Origin: SAR324 cluster bacterium | GTDB taxonomy: Bacteria; SAR324; JACQKK01 | Assembly: GCA_022572825.1 (NCBI GenBank) | Contig: JACZVE010000194.1 | Location: 1 to 6,308, forward strand | Length of the DNA: 6,308 nucleotides | Direction: 5' to 3' | Shown: piece after piece, positions 1 to 5,859 of the stretch | Position numbering within the stretch: position 1 is the stretch's first letter | Layout: every line of letters begins with the position of its first letter | Notes under the pieces: generated by a model | What the model saw: the letters and a program-made list of their open reading frames with translations, nothing else | Databases searched by the model: none | What the model was told of the DNA's origin: nothing | Made by a program: the position numbers and the translations under genes

Positions 1-170
1 CTTTCGTAAGTGAACCGTATTGCGTCTAACCCCGGTCACATCCGGCCGCGCAGGTCCGTTCCCCATCTGCAGCCGGCGTAGCTCTCGTGCGGCACGCGGA
101 TACCGCACCCCGCCCGGCGGAGGCGCGTGCCCATGCGCGCGATGAGAGCCCGTGGTACGGCTTAGCTCTG

Positions 171-815
171 ATGCGTTTGCCCCTCGTCGATCGATCCGGC
201 GCCGGAAGGCTGCTGGCCGAAGCCCTGCGGCACTATGCGCGGCGCAGCGATGTGCTCGTGCTTGGGCTGCCGCGTGGTGGGGTGCCGGTGGCATTCGAGG
301 TGGCGCGGGCGCTGGCCGCACCCCTGGACGTCCTGCTGGTGAGAAAGCTCGGCGTCCCCGGTCGGGAAGAGCTGGCGATGGGCGCCATCGCGACCGGCGG
401 CGTACGCGTACTGAACGATGACGTCATCGGCGAGCTGGGCATCTCCTCCGAAGCGGTGGAGGAGGAGACGGAACGAGAGCGCCGGGAGCTGGAGCGCCGC
501 GAGCGCGACTACCGCGGCCAGCGCCCGCTTCCCGATTTGCACGGACGCTGTCTGATCCTGGTCGACGATGGGCTCGCCACCGGCTCGACCCTGCACGCCG
601 CGGCGTCCGCTGTGCGCAAGGCGGAGCCGGGCCGTGTCGTCGTGGCGGTGCCTCTGGCGCCCCGGCGCAGCGCGCGGCGCTTTTCGGGGCTGGCGGACGA
701 CTTTGTCTGCCCGGCGGCGCCGGAGCCGTTTTTCAGCATCGGCGAATGGTACCAGGACTTCCGGCAAGTTTCCGATGAGGAGGTACGCGAACTGCTGCAG
801 CGGAGCTGGGGTTAG
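171..815 (+). CDS. Predicted phosphoribosyltransferase, COG1926 type
   Basis: This encodes a cytoplasmic type I phosphoribosyltransferase-fold protein of 214 residues. The clearest evidence is the PRPP-binding loop LVDDGLATGST at residues 130-140: two acidic residues followed by the glycine/threonine loop that cradles the PRPP phosphate. Other family marks are the N-terminal VDRSGAGRLLAEAL (6-19), LGLPRGGVP (31-39), VRKLGVPGREELAMGAIA (57-74), a charged helix rich in Glu and Arg (97-112), and the C-terminal IGEWYQDFRQVSDEEV (190-205). I chose the ATG at 171 because the family homology begins just after it. The frame stays open back to a GTG at 87, but those extra 28 residues look unlike the family. 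No good Shine-Dalgarno is visible at either start. The substrate of this family is not established, so a specific base-salvage role should not be assumed. It stands alone on the + strand, 315 bases before the next gene. The family call is firm; the start is less so. Confidence 0.9.
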   Translation: MRLPLVDRSGAGRLLAEALRHYARRSDVLVLGLPRGGVPVAFEVARALAAPLDVLLVRKLGVPGREELAMGAIATGGVRVLNDDVIGELGISSEAVEEETERERRELERRERDYRGQRPLPDLHGRCLILVDDGLATGSTLHAAASAVRKAEPGRVVVAVPLAPRRSARRFSGLADDFVCPAAPEPFFSIGEWYQDFRQVSDEEVRELLQRSWG

Positions 816-1130
816 GTATTTATCGCTTCCAACACGTAACGCGCCCTGATCCCGCGGCGCCCCGCACCGCCGCGCAGGCGCCGACTCAAGATGCAACCGC
901 AGTTGAACGCCGATGCACACCGATTCGGGTATGGCGACCGACTATGCCCGCTCGTGTTCATCGTGCTGTCCGCGTTCATCGGCGGTTAGATAGACGGTTA
1001 TCTGGAAAAACGGGCGCAAGGTGTCGCTTGTGCCGCACTGCCGGGCAGGGTAAGCGCCCATCTCATAATGAGCGGCATCCCGGGCCGCCGGTGTGCGCAG
1101 CGGGAGCCGGGTCGGGAGTCAACGGACGCC
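816..1130. other. Intergenic gap without a supported gene
   Basis: This stretch between the phosphoribosyltransferase and the LLM oxidoreductase holds no convincing gene. It contains two copies of GGCGCC (856-861 and 877-882) that could pair around a 15-base loop, but there is no T-run after them, so a terminator call is weak. A 32-codon frame from the ATG at 891 to the TAG at 987-989 ends in a short hydrophobic run (LCPLVFIVLSAFIGG). It has no visible ribosome binding site and no family I recognise. Near the right end lies CTCATAATGAG (1062-1072), a small palindrome containing a -10-like CATAAT. Confidence 0.5.
1064..1069 (+). promoter_or_regulatory. Possible -10 element (CATAAT) upstream of the LLM oxidoreductase
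   Basis: CATAAT matches five of six bases of the sigma70 -10 consensus and stands out in an otherwise GC-rich gap. It sits in the palindrome CTCATAATGAG. Transcription from it would leave an untranslated leader of about 55 bases before the ATG at 1131. No matching -35 is visible at 16-18 bases spacing, so this is tentative. Confidence 0.2.
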
Positions 1131-2162
1131 ATGAAGATCGGCATCATTCTCAACAATCAGCAGCGCACGGGCGGGGATTTGGTGAGGGCGCTGGAGGAAC
1201 AGTACCTGATGGTGCGGCACGCCCGCGACCGGGGTTGGGACAGCTTCCTGGCCAGCATGCACTACCTGACGGGCGGCGACACGGTGCAACTGCAGCAGGT
1301 GCCCCTGCTGGCGCGCCTGCACGCAGAGGCGGGGGAGATGACCATGGGAGTGGCGGTCTTCCTGCTCAACCTGCACAACCCGGTCTACGCCGCCGAGACC
1401 ATAGCCACGCTGGACGTGATCGCGCGGGGCAACTTCGTGCTGGGCATCGGCCTTGGCTACCGCGATGTGGAGTTCGAGGCCTTCGGCGTGCCAAAAGGTC
1501 AGCGCGTACGGCGCCTGGAGCAATACCTGGATGTGATGCGGCGGCTGTGGAGCGGGGAGCGCGTGGACTTCGAAAACGAGGTGTGCCGGCTGCGCGGCGC
1601 GCGCATGAACCTGCGCCCGGTTCAGCAGCCCCATCCACCGATCTGGATCGGCGCCAACCACGACGACGCCGTACGCCGTGCGGCACGGCTGGGCGACTGC
1701 TGGTACCTCAACCCCCATGCCACCCTGGACACCAACCGGCGCCAGATGGCTCTGTACATCGAGGAACGGCGCCGCGCCGGACTGCCCATGCCCCGCGAGG
1801 TGCCCTGCCGCAAGGAAATTTTCTGCGCCCGCGACCGCCGCACGGCGCTGGAGATGGCCGGCCCGTACCTGGCCGAGAAATACCGCATCTACGCGAGCTG
1901 GGGGCAGGACAGGGCCATGCCCGCCGGCGAACGCCTGGACCTGCCGTTCGAGGAACTGCGACGAGACCGCTTCGTGATCGGTTCGCCGGAGGAGTGCTTC
2001 CAGCAGCTGCGCCCGTACTGGGAGGAGCTGGGCGTGACCCACTTCGTTTTCCGCACGCACTTCATCGGCATGCCCATCGCCCATGCCCTGCACAGCATGC
2101 GCATGATCTCCGACGAGCTGCTGCCCGAGCTGCGCAAGGCCAAGCCCCGGCCGCTGGCCTGA
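1131..2162 (+). CDS. LLM-class (luciferase-like) flavin-dependent oxidoreductase
   Basis: This encodes a 343-residue soluble TIM-barrel protein of the bacterial luciferase-like family. Members use reduced FMN or coenzyme F420 to oxidise or reduce small organic substrates; the substrate here cannot be told. Supporting marks are the first beta strand MKIGIILNN at the N-terminus, the barrel segment LNLHNPVYAAETIATLDVIA (80-99), the family motif FVLGIGLGYRDVEFEAFGVP (102-121), the helix RVRRLEQYLDVMRRLW (125-140), the strand HPPIWIGANHDDAVRRAARL (168-187), and the late segment FVIGSPEECFQQL (281-293). The length is usual for the family. The ATG at 1131 is preferred because the first beta strand starts there and a GGGAG lies at 1114-1118, although its 12-base spacing is long. 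An in-frame ATG at 1068 would add 21 residues that look non-homologous. No flavin reductase partner lies next to it. It is convergent with the flavoprotein gene downstream. The family is firm; the cofactor and substrate are unknown. Confidence 0.9.
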   Translation: MKIGIILNNQQRTGGDLVRALEEQYLMVRHARDRGWDSFLASMHYLTGGDTVQLQQVPLLARLHAEAGEMTMGVAVFLLNLHNPVYAAETIATLDVIARGNFVLGIGLGYRDVEFEAFGVPKGQRVRRLEQYLDVMRRLWSGERVDFENEVCRLRGARMNLRPVQQPHPPIWIGANHDDAVRRAARLGDCWYLNPHATLDTNRRQMALYIEERRRAGLPMPREVPCRKEIFCARDRRTALEMAGPYLAEKYRIYASWGQDRAMPAGERLDLPFEELRRDRFVIGSPEECFQQLRPYWEELGVTHFVFRTHFIGMPIAHALHSMRMISDELLPELRKAKPRPLA

Positions 2163-2179
2163 CGGCGGCGATTGGCGGC

Positions 2180-2216
2180 CGCCTGCGCGAGGCGAGGCGC
2201 AATTCCGCGCGAGGCG
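2180..2216. repeat. Small hairpin and 10-base direct repeat after the LLM gene
   Basis: CGCCT-GCGCG-AGGCG (2180-2194) can form a 5-bp stem with a 5-base loop, 17 bases after the LLM stop. The sequence GCGCGAGGCG occurs twice, at 2185-2194 and 2207-2216. The hairpin might slow or end transcription, but no U-tract follows, so I do not call it an intrinsic terminator. Confidence 0.3.
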
Positions 2217-2280
2217 GTGGAAAAGTCCGCCCGCCTTTCGCCGCAGCGGCCTTGCTTTCCGTTAAGCGGGAAGAGGTGAT

Positions 2281-2320
2281 GGGGAGACTCGAACGCCTGA
2301 CCCAGACGCGTTAATACGAT
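2281..2320 (-). other. Weak tRNA-like (T-arm-like) stretch, probably a relic or chance
   Basis: Read on the minus strand this contains GTTCGAGTC (complement of 2286-2294), matching the invariant T-loop pattern G-TTCRANY-C of tRNAs. It is preceded by a GGGTC variable-loop-like segment and a TTAA resembling the 3' side of an anticodon loop. However, the T-stem pairs poorly (two mismatches in five), no sound anticodon stem forms, and no 5' acceptor strand matching the 3' side is present upstream. It cannot be a working tRNA as it stands. Confidence 0.15.
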
Positions 2321-2328
2321 GCCTGCCT

Positions 2329-2338
2329 GGCGATCGCC
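2329..2338. repeat. 10-base perfect palindrome GGCGATCGCC beside the flavoprotein stop
   Basis: GGCGATCGCC is a perfect palindrome lying 6 bases beyond the stop codon of the minus-strand flavoprotein gene. With flanking bases it can extend to a 5-bp stem including one G-T pair, around a GATC loop. It could be a weak transcript end or simply a GC-rich palindrome. Confidence 0.3.
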
Positions 2339-2344
2339 GGAAGC

Positions 2345-3571
2345 TCAGGTGGATGCAATTTTATCGGCAATATACTCCGCGTCCCGGCCCACACCGTAGA
2401 AGAGTCCCGATCCCCATTGGTACATCCAGTGCAGACCGACGAAGTAAAAACCGGGGGCCTGGGTCACGCCGCGCCTGTAGATTGGGTAGCCGCGTTCGTC
2501 GAATATGGGCAGCTTGATCCAGCTAAAGTCGTACCGGAAGCCCGTGGCCCAAACGATGGAAGTGATATTCTCCTTTTGCAGGTGAAGTTCCAGGATCGAT
2601 TCTTTCGGCTCGAAGTCAATGATTTTTCGAGGCTCTTCAGCAACGCTTAGCTTCGCATTGATAATGTAGTCGTCCACCATCTTGCGCAGCCTGTTTTCAC
2701 CCTCGTCGGCGGCGTTCAGGCTCTCCACGAGATCGTCGGCGAAGCTGAGATCGGAACCTTTCGCGCCTTGAAACCTGCCCAGCAAAACGACGCCCTGACG
2801 CCCGAACTCCCTGAGATTGATAGTACGGCCACCGTCGCGGCCGCTTAGGTGAGCATGCGCGTTGAAACGTACCGCCATGCCCTGAGGATGCTGGTAGATG
2901 GGAAGGTCGTACATTCCCGCCAGATCCACCCATTGCAGGATGTCCTTACCTCGATACCGGCGCGGAGCGCGCGGCGCCTTACCGACGGTCAAATACACTT
3001 TTCGGCCGGCGAAGAGGAGATCCTCAACGATCTGGCAGCCGGACTGCCCGCTGCCGACCACCAGGACGCTTCCAGCAGGGAGGCCGGCGGCGTTCCTGTA
3101 CTCTCTCGTGTGAATTTGTCTAACCCCCGGGTCGATATTCTCGGCGAAAGCGGGAATCCGCGGGTGCTGAAAGGTCCCGGTGGCAACCACCACCTGATCG
3201 GCGTGGATGGTTTCTTCCGGTGTGCTGAGAATGTATCCGTCCTCTGCGCCGGCTTTTCCAACCTGCGTGACCTCCACTCCCAACCGCAGGGGCGGGTCGA
3301 AACTGGCGGCGTATCGCTCCAGGTAAGCGACGATCTCGTCGCGCAGTATAAACCCTTCCGGTTGGTCGCCGTCGTACGGAAAACCCGGCAGGTTGAGCGA
3401 CCAGTTTTGCGTTACCAGGCAGAAGGAGTCCCAGCGCTCATTTCGCCAGGTATTGCCGACCTGTTTTGATCTTTCCAGCACAATGTGCGCGTGCTGCTTC
3501 TTCTTCAGGCAGTAACTGGTTGCAAGCCCGGCCTGACCTCCCCCGATGACGACCGTATGCCAATGATTCAC
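2345..3571 (-). CDS. FAD-dependent monooxygenase-like flavoprotein (resembles MSMEG_0569 family)
   Basis: This encodes a 408-residue two-dinucleotide-fold flavoprotein related to flavin-containing and Baeyer-Villiger monooxygenases. The FAD site is VVIGGGQAG at residues 7-15. The first ATG-type motif, VVVATGTFQHP, is at 127-137. The NAD(P)H site is VLVVGSGQSG at 169-178, and the second ATG-type motif, IVWATGFRYDFSWI, is at 339-352. The C-terminal GFYFVGLHWMYQWGSGLFYG (374-393) closes the FAD fold. The segment RWDSFCLVTQNWSLNLPGFP (46-65) and the following DEIVAYLERYAASFDPPL recall the family named after mycobacterial MSMEG_0569, but that assignment is from memory. The GTG at 3571 is chosen because homology begins a few residues later. 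The frame is open for 64 more codons upstream, but those residues look non-homologous and cover a likely promoter. The substrate is unknown. The gene's base use looks less GC-rich than its neighbours, and the protein has several Lys-rich stretches, which hints at acquisition. Confidence 0.88.
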   Translation of the reverse strand: MNHWHTVVIGGGQAGLATSYCLKKKQHAHIVLERSKQVGNTWRNERWDSFCLVTQNWSLNLPGFPYDGDQPEGFILRDEIVAYLERYAASFDPPLRLGVEVTQVGKAGAEDGYILSTPEETIHADQVVVATGTFQHPRIPAFAENIDPGVRQIHTREYRNAAGLPAGSVLVVGSGQSGCQIVEDLLFAGRKVYLTVGKAPRAPRRYRGKDILQWVDLAGMYDLPIYQHPQGMAVRFNAHAHLSGRDGGRTINLREFGRQGVVLLGRFQGAKGSDLSFADDLVESLNAADEGENRLRKMVDDYIINAKLSVAEEPRKIIDFEPKESILELHLQKENITSIVWATGFRYDFSWIKLPIFDERGYPIYRRGVTQAPGFYFVGLHWMYQWGSGLFYGVGRDAEYIADKIAST

Positions 3572-3632
3572 CGTGCGCTCTGCGGTTAGGTTGGCTGGAA
3601 AATCCGTTTTGTTCGTGCGGGGATGCTGCTCT

Positions 3633-3660
3633 ATCCTAACCAATATCCATCGAATCTCAA
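3633..3660 (-). promoter_or_regulatory. Likely sigma70-type promoter for the flavoprotein gene
   Basis: On the minus strand TTGAGA (3660-3655, five of six consensus bases) is followed after 16 bases by TAGGAT (3638-3633, four of six). Transcription would start near 3626 and leave a leader of about 55 bases before the GTG at 3571. The promoter lies inside the upstream extension of the open frame, which supports the shorter start. Confidence 0.45.
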
Positions 3661-3912
3661 GGCATCCCGCGCCCGGCCTTAATCGGGCGACTGGCATCCC
3701 CCCTGCCCGTGGCCAACGAGCGCAAGTTCTATCGGCGCTGGCGGAATCGTGACGTGCCATCAAGTTATTTGAAAATCCGGCAATCCGATCTACGTACTGC
3801 GTCCGCTATGCATAGGTCACGCGGCTGCCACCGGTTCTGCGTGAAGGTGGCTGTATCGGTCAGTCCAGATTCCCCTGGTTACTTGGTTATCGGTAGGCCA
3901 CACACCGATTCC
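3661..3912. other. Intergenic stretch without a supported gene
   Basis: This lies between the divergent flavoprotein promoter and the ribosome binding site at 3913. A + strand frame runs from a GTG at 3709 to 3921 (70 codons), but it has no ribosome binding site, its protein resembles nothing I recognise, and its composition is mixed, so I do not call a gene. TATCGGT occurs twice (3854-3860 and 3888-3894). Confidence 0.5.
3889..3909. repeat. Inverted repeat ATCGGT-N9-ACCGAT just before a strong RBS
   Basis: ATCGGT (3889-3894) and ACCGAT (3904-3909) form a perfect 6-base inverted repeat with a 9-base spacer, ending 3 bases before the AGGAGGT at 3913. A third half-site copy, ATCGGT, is at 3855-3860. 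The layout would suit an operator or a leader hairpin that masks the ribosome binding site, but half-sites this short can arise by chance. Confidence 0.3.
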
Positions 3913-3938
3913 AGGAGGTGACAATGGGGGACGGATAA
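3913..3938 (+). promoter_or_regulatory. Strong Shine-Dalgarno and ATG opening only a 4-codon frame
   Basis: AGGAGGT (3913-3919) stands 4 bases before an ATG at 3924, the best ribosome binding site in the window. The frame reads Met-Gly-Asp-Gly and then stops at TAA 3936-3938. A second TAA (3940-3942) lies in the hydrolase frame. The site most likely belonged to the full-length hydrolase gene whose first half is now missing. A tiny leader cistron coupled to the GTG at 3958 is the alternative. Confidence 0.55.
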
Positions 3939-3957
3939 ATAAGGGGAAATTCCCCGC

Positions 3958-4368
3958 GTGACCGCCTACGAACAGGGACTTCCCAATCAAGTGCGGCGAA
4001 CCGAGGACGGTACCGGCTGGGAGCCGGATCCTCTGGTCAGGGACGAGCGCTTTCTGGCGGTTCACGTTCGGGACAAGGGCCTGGTCGTTTTCAGCGCCTG
4101 CTCCCATGCGGGCGTGATCAATGTGCTGACCGAGGCGCGCAAGGTGTTTCCCGATCTTCCCCTGTTCGTCGTGATGGGCGGGCTGCACCTGTCCGGTCCC
4201 GGCCCGGAAAAAATCATTCCCGATACCGTCAAGGACCTGGCCGGGTTCGGGCTGCGCTGGATTATCCCCTGCCACTGCACGGGCTGGCGGGCCGTTACGG
4301 CATTGGTGAATGCCTATGGGGCAGAAAAGGTCGTGCCGGGTGCGGTCGGCAAGCGGTTTACGTTTTAG
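3958..4368 (+). pseudogene. Truncated metallo-beta-lactamase-fold hydrolase, C-terminal half only
   Basis: This is the last 136 residues of an MBL-fold metallohydrolase resembling the MJ0301/dihydropteroate-synthase-like branch. Visible family marks are LPNQVRRTEDGTGWEPDPLV (8-27), LVVFSACSHAGVINVL (42-57) with a probable metal-binding His50, VVMGGLHLSG (71-80), the LRWIIPCHCTGW segment (99-110), and the C-terminal VPGAVGKRFTF. The HxHxDH metal site that defines the fold belongs in the missing N-terminal half, and full-length relatives are roughly twice as long, so a working enzyme is unlikely. Recognisable homology starts slightly before the GTG: the codons for GEIPR (3943-3957) precede it and are themselves preceded by an in-frame TAA at 3940. 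Translation could still begin at the GTG, with AAGGGG at 3941-3946 as a poor ribosome binding site. The gene ends 21 bases from the converging nuoN stop. The family call is good; pseudogene status is inferred from the missing half. Confidence 0.75.
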
Positions 4369-4389
4369 GGAAGCGCGCAGTCCTATAGA

Positions 4390-5859
4390 CTACCGCCCCA
4401 CCACCAGGATGGAGACCGATTGCAGGGAGAGATCCAGCCAGGCCGAAGGGAAGATGCCCAGATACATCACCCCGACGACTGCCGCGGCGATGGCCGCGTA
4501 AAGCGGCACGTTGGGCGTGGCACGCTGCCGGATGCTGTCCCCGTTGGGCTGTTGCATGTACATGACCACCACCATGCGCAGATAGTAGTAGATCGAGACC
4601 ACGCTGTTGAGCACGCCGATCACGGTCAGCCAGATGTAACCCTGATCCATGGCGGACTTGAAGATCTGGAACTTTCCGGCGAATCCGGCCGTGAGCGGGA
4701 TGCCGGCCAGGGAGAGCATGAAGACGAACATGGCCAGGGCCAGCACCGGCTCCACGTAGCCATAGCCCGCGTAATCGGCGAAGGTGACGCGCTCGCGCCC
4801 CTTGCTGGAGGCGAGGATGAGGATGGCGAAGGCACCGGTGTTCATGAAGGTATAGGCCATGGTGTAAAACAGCACCGCGCCGAGGCCGTCCGTACCCCCC
4901 ACCACGAGCGCCACCAGGATGTAGCCCGCGTGGGCAATGGAGGAGTAGGCCAGCATGCGCTTGATGTTGTCCTGCTGTATAGCCACCACGTTGCCCAACG
5001 TCATGGTAATGGCGGCCAGCACCCACAGCACCTGGCTCCACTCCGCCTGCAACGGCCCCAGCCCGTCGATGAGCACGCGCACCAGCGCGGCGAATCCGGC
5101 GGCCTTGGGCCCCGTGGAAAGGAAGGCGGTAACGGCGGTGGGGGCGCCCTCGTACACGTCGGGGGTCCACATGTGGAACGGCACCAGGGCCACCTTGAAG
5201 CCGAAGCCGACGATCAGGAAGCCCAGCCCGAACCAGATGTATGGATTGCTGGCGACCCCCTCCCGGGACAGCGCGTCGCGAATCTCGCCGAGATGGATCG
5301 AGCCCGTCGCGCCGTACAGCATCACGATGCCGTACAGGAAGAAGCCCGTCGAGAAGGCTCCCAGCAGAAAGTACTTCAGGGCGGACTCGTTGGACTTTGG
5401 ATCCTGCTGGATCATCCCGCAGAGGATGTAGCTGCTGATGGACAGAATCTCCAGGCCGATGAAGATCAGCAACAGGTCGCGCCCCGAGGCCATCAGCATC
5501 ATCCCGCCGGTGGCGAAAAGCAGCAGGGCATAGTACTCGCCGAAGCCGAGCGCCTGATCCTCCAGGTAGCGGATGGAGATGAGCACGATGAGCGCGGTGA
5601 CTACCAGGAATATCAGCTCGAAAGCGATGGAAAAGTCGTCGGCGACGATGGTGCCGTGGAAGCCCTCGAAGCCCTGGCCGAGCAGGGTATAATCCGCATA
5701 TCCCGTCGCCAGCAGCGTCAGCAGCGTCAGATAGGCCAGGTTGCGGGTATTGTGTCCGCGGCCGAACAGGTCGAAGAGAATCACCACCATGCCCATCACG
5801 AACACGATGGTTTCCGGCAGGATGGTGAGCAGATCGACAGTCGTCAGAGGGTTGCTCAT
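4390..5859 (-). CDS. nuoN: NADH-quinone oxidoreductase subunit N (complex I)
   Basis: NuoN is one of three antiporter-like proton-pumping subunits in the membrane arm of respiratory complex I, which passes electrons from NADH to quinone. The 489-residue protein is the usual length and is almost wholly hydrophobic segments, consistent with about 14 transmembrane helices. Expected charged residues in the membrane can be seen: Glu137 in LLLIFIGLEILSISSYIL (129-146), Lys222 in GFGFKVALVPFHMWTPDVYE (218-237), Lys252 in STGPKAAGF, and Lys396 in LAGIPLTAGFAGKF (384-397). By position these match the residues known to matter in the E. coli subunit. The ATG at 5859 overlaps the nuoM stop by four bases (ATGA), which implies translational coupling and explains the lack of a strong ribosome binding site. 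nuoN is usually the last nuo gene, and here too the strand changes after it. No clear terminator hairpin follows its TAG at 4390-4392. Confidence 0.97.
   Translation of the reverse strand: MSNPLTTVDLLTILPETIVFVMGMVVILFDLFGRGHNTRNLAYLTLLTLLATGYADYTLLGQGFEGFHGTIVADDFSIAFELIFLVVTALIVLISIRYLEDQALGFGEYYALLLFATGGMMLMASGRDLLLIFIGLEILSISSYILCGMIQQDPKSNESALKYFLLGAFSTGFFLYGIVMLYGATGSIHLGEIRDALSREGVASNPYIWFGLGFLIVGFGFKVALVPFHMWTPDVYEGAPTAVTAFLSTGPKAAGFAALVRVLIDGLGPLQAEWSQVLWVLAAITMTLGNVVAIQQDNIKRMLAYSSIAHAGYILVALVVGGTDGLGAVLFYTMAYTFMNTGAFAILILASSKGRERVTFADYAGYGYVEPVLALAMFVFMLSLAGIPLTAGFAGKFQIFKSAMDQGYIWLTVIGVLNSVVSIYYYLRMVVVMYMQQPNGDSIRQRATPNVPLYAAIAAAVVGVMYLGIFPSAWLDLSLQSVSILVVGR

Noticed and set aside
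162..920. A 252-codon minus-strand frame opposite the phosphoribosyltransferase
   Set aside because: It is antisense to a gene with an intact PRPP motif and family C-terminus, and has no recognisable domain.
2240..2250. GCCGCAGCGGC palindrome followed by a mildly T-rich stretch as a terminator
   Set aside because: The arms are separated by a single base, leaving only about three pairs once a loop is allowed, and the downstream Ts are scattered.
944..2314. A 456-codon + strand frame covering the LLM gene, and a 324-codon minus-strand frame at 1119-2093
   Set aside because: Both are shadows of the LLM coding frame; their Arg/Ala/Gly/Pro-rich products show no family features.
2849..3469. A 206-codon + strand frame opposite the flavoprotein gene
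   Set aside because: It is antisense to a gene with two clear nucleotide-binding motifs and has no domain of its own.
3709..3921. A 70-codon + strand frame starting at GTG and ending just before the 3924 ATG
   Set aside because: There is no ribosome binding site at its start and no recognisable family. The stop lies inside the strong Shine-Dalgarno region, as a coupled gene might show, but the protein itself looks random.
4369..4389. A possible bidirectional terminator between the hydrolase remnant and nuoN
   Set aside because: Only a 4-bp AGTC/GACT pairing is visible, without a GC stem or T-run.
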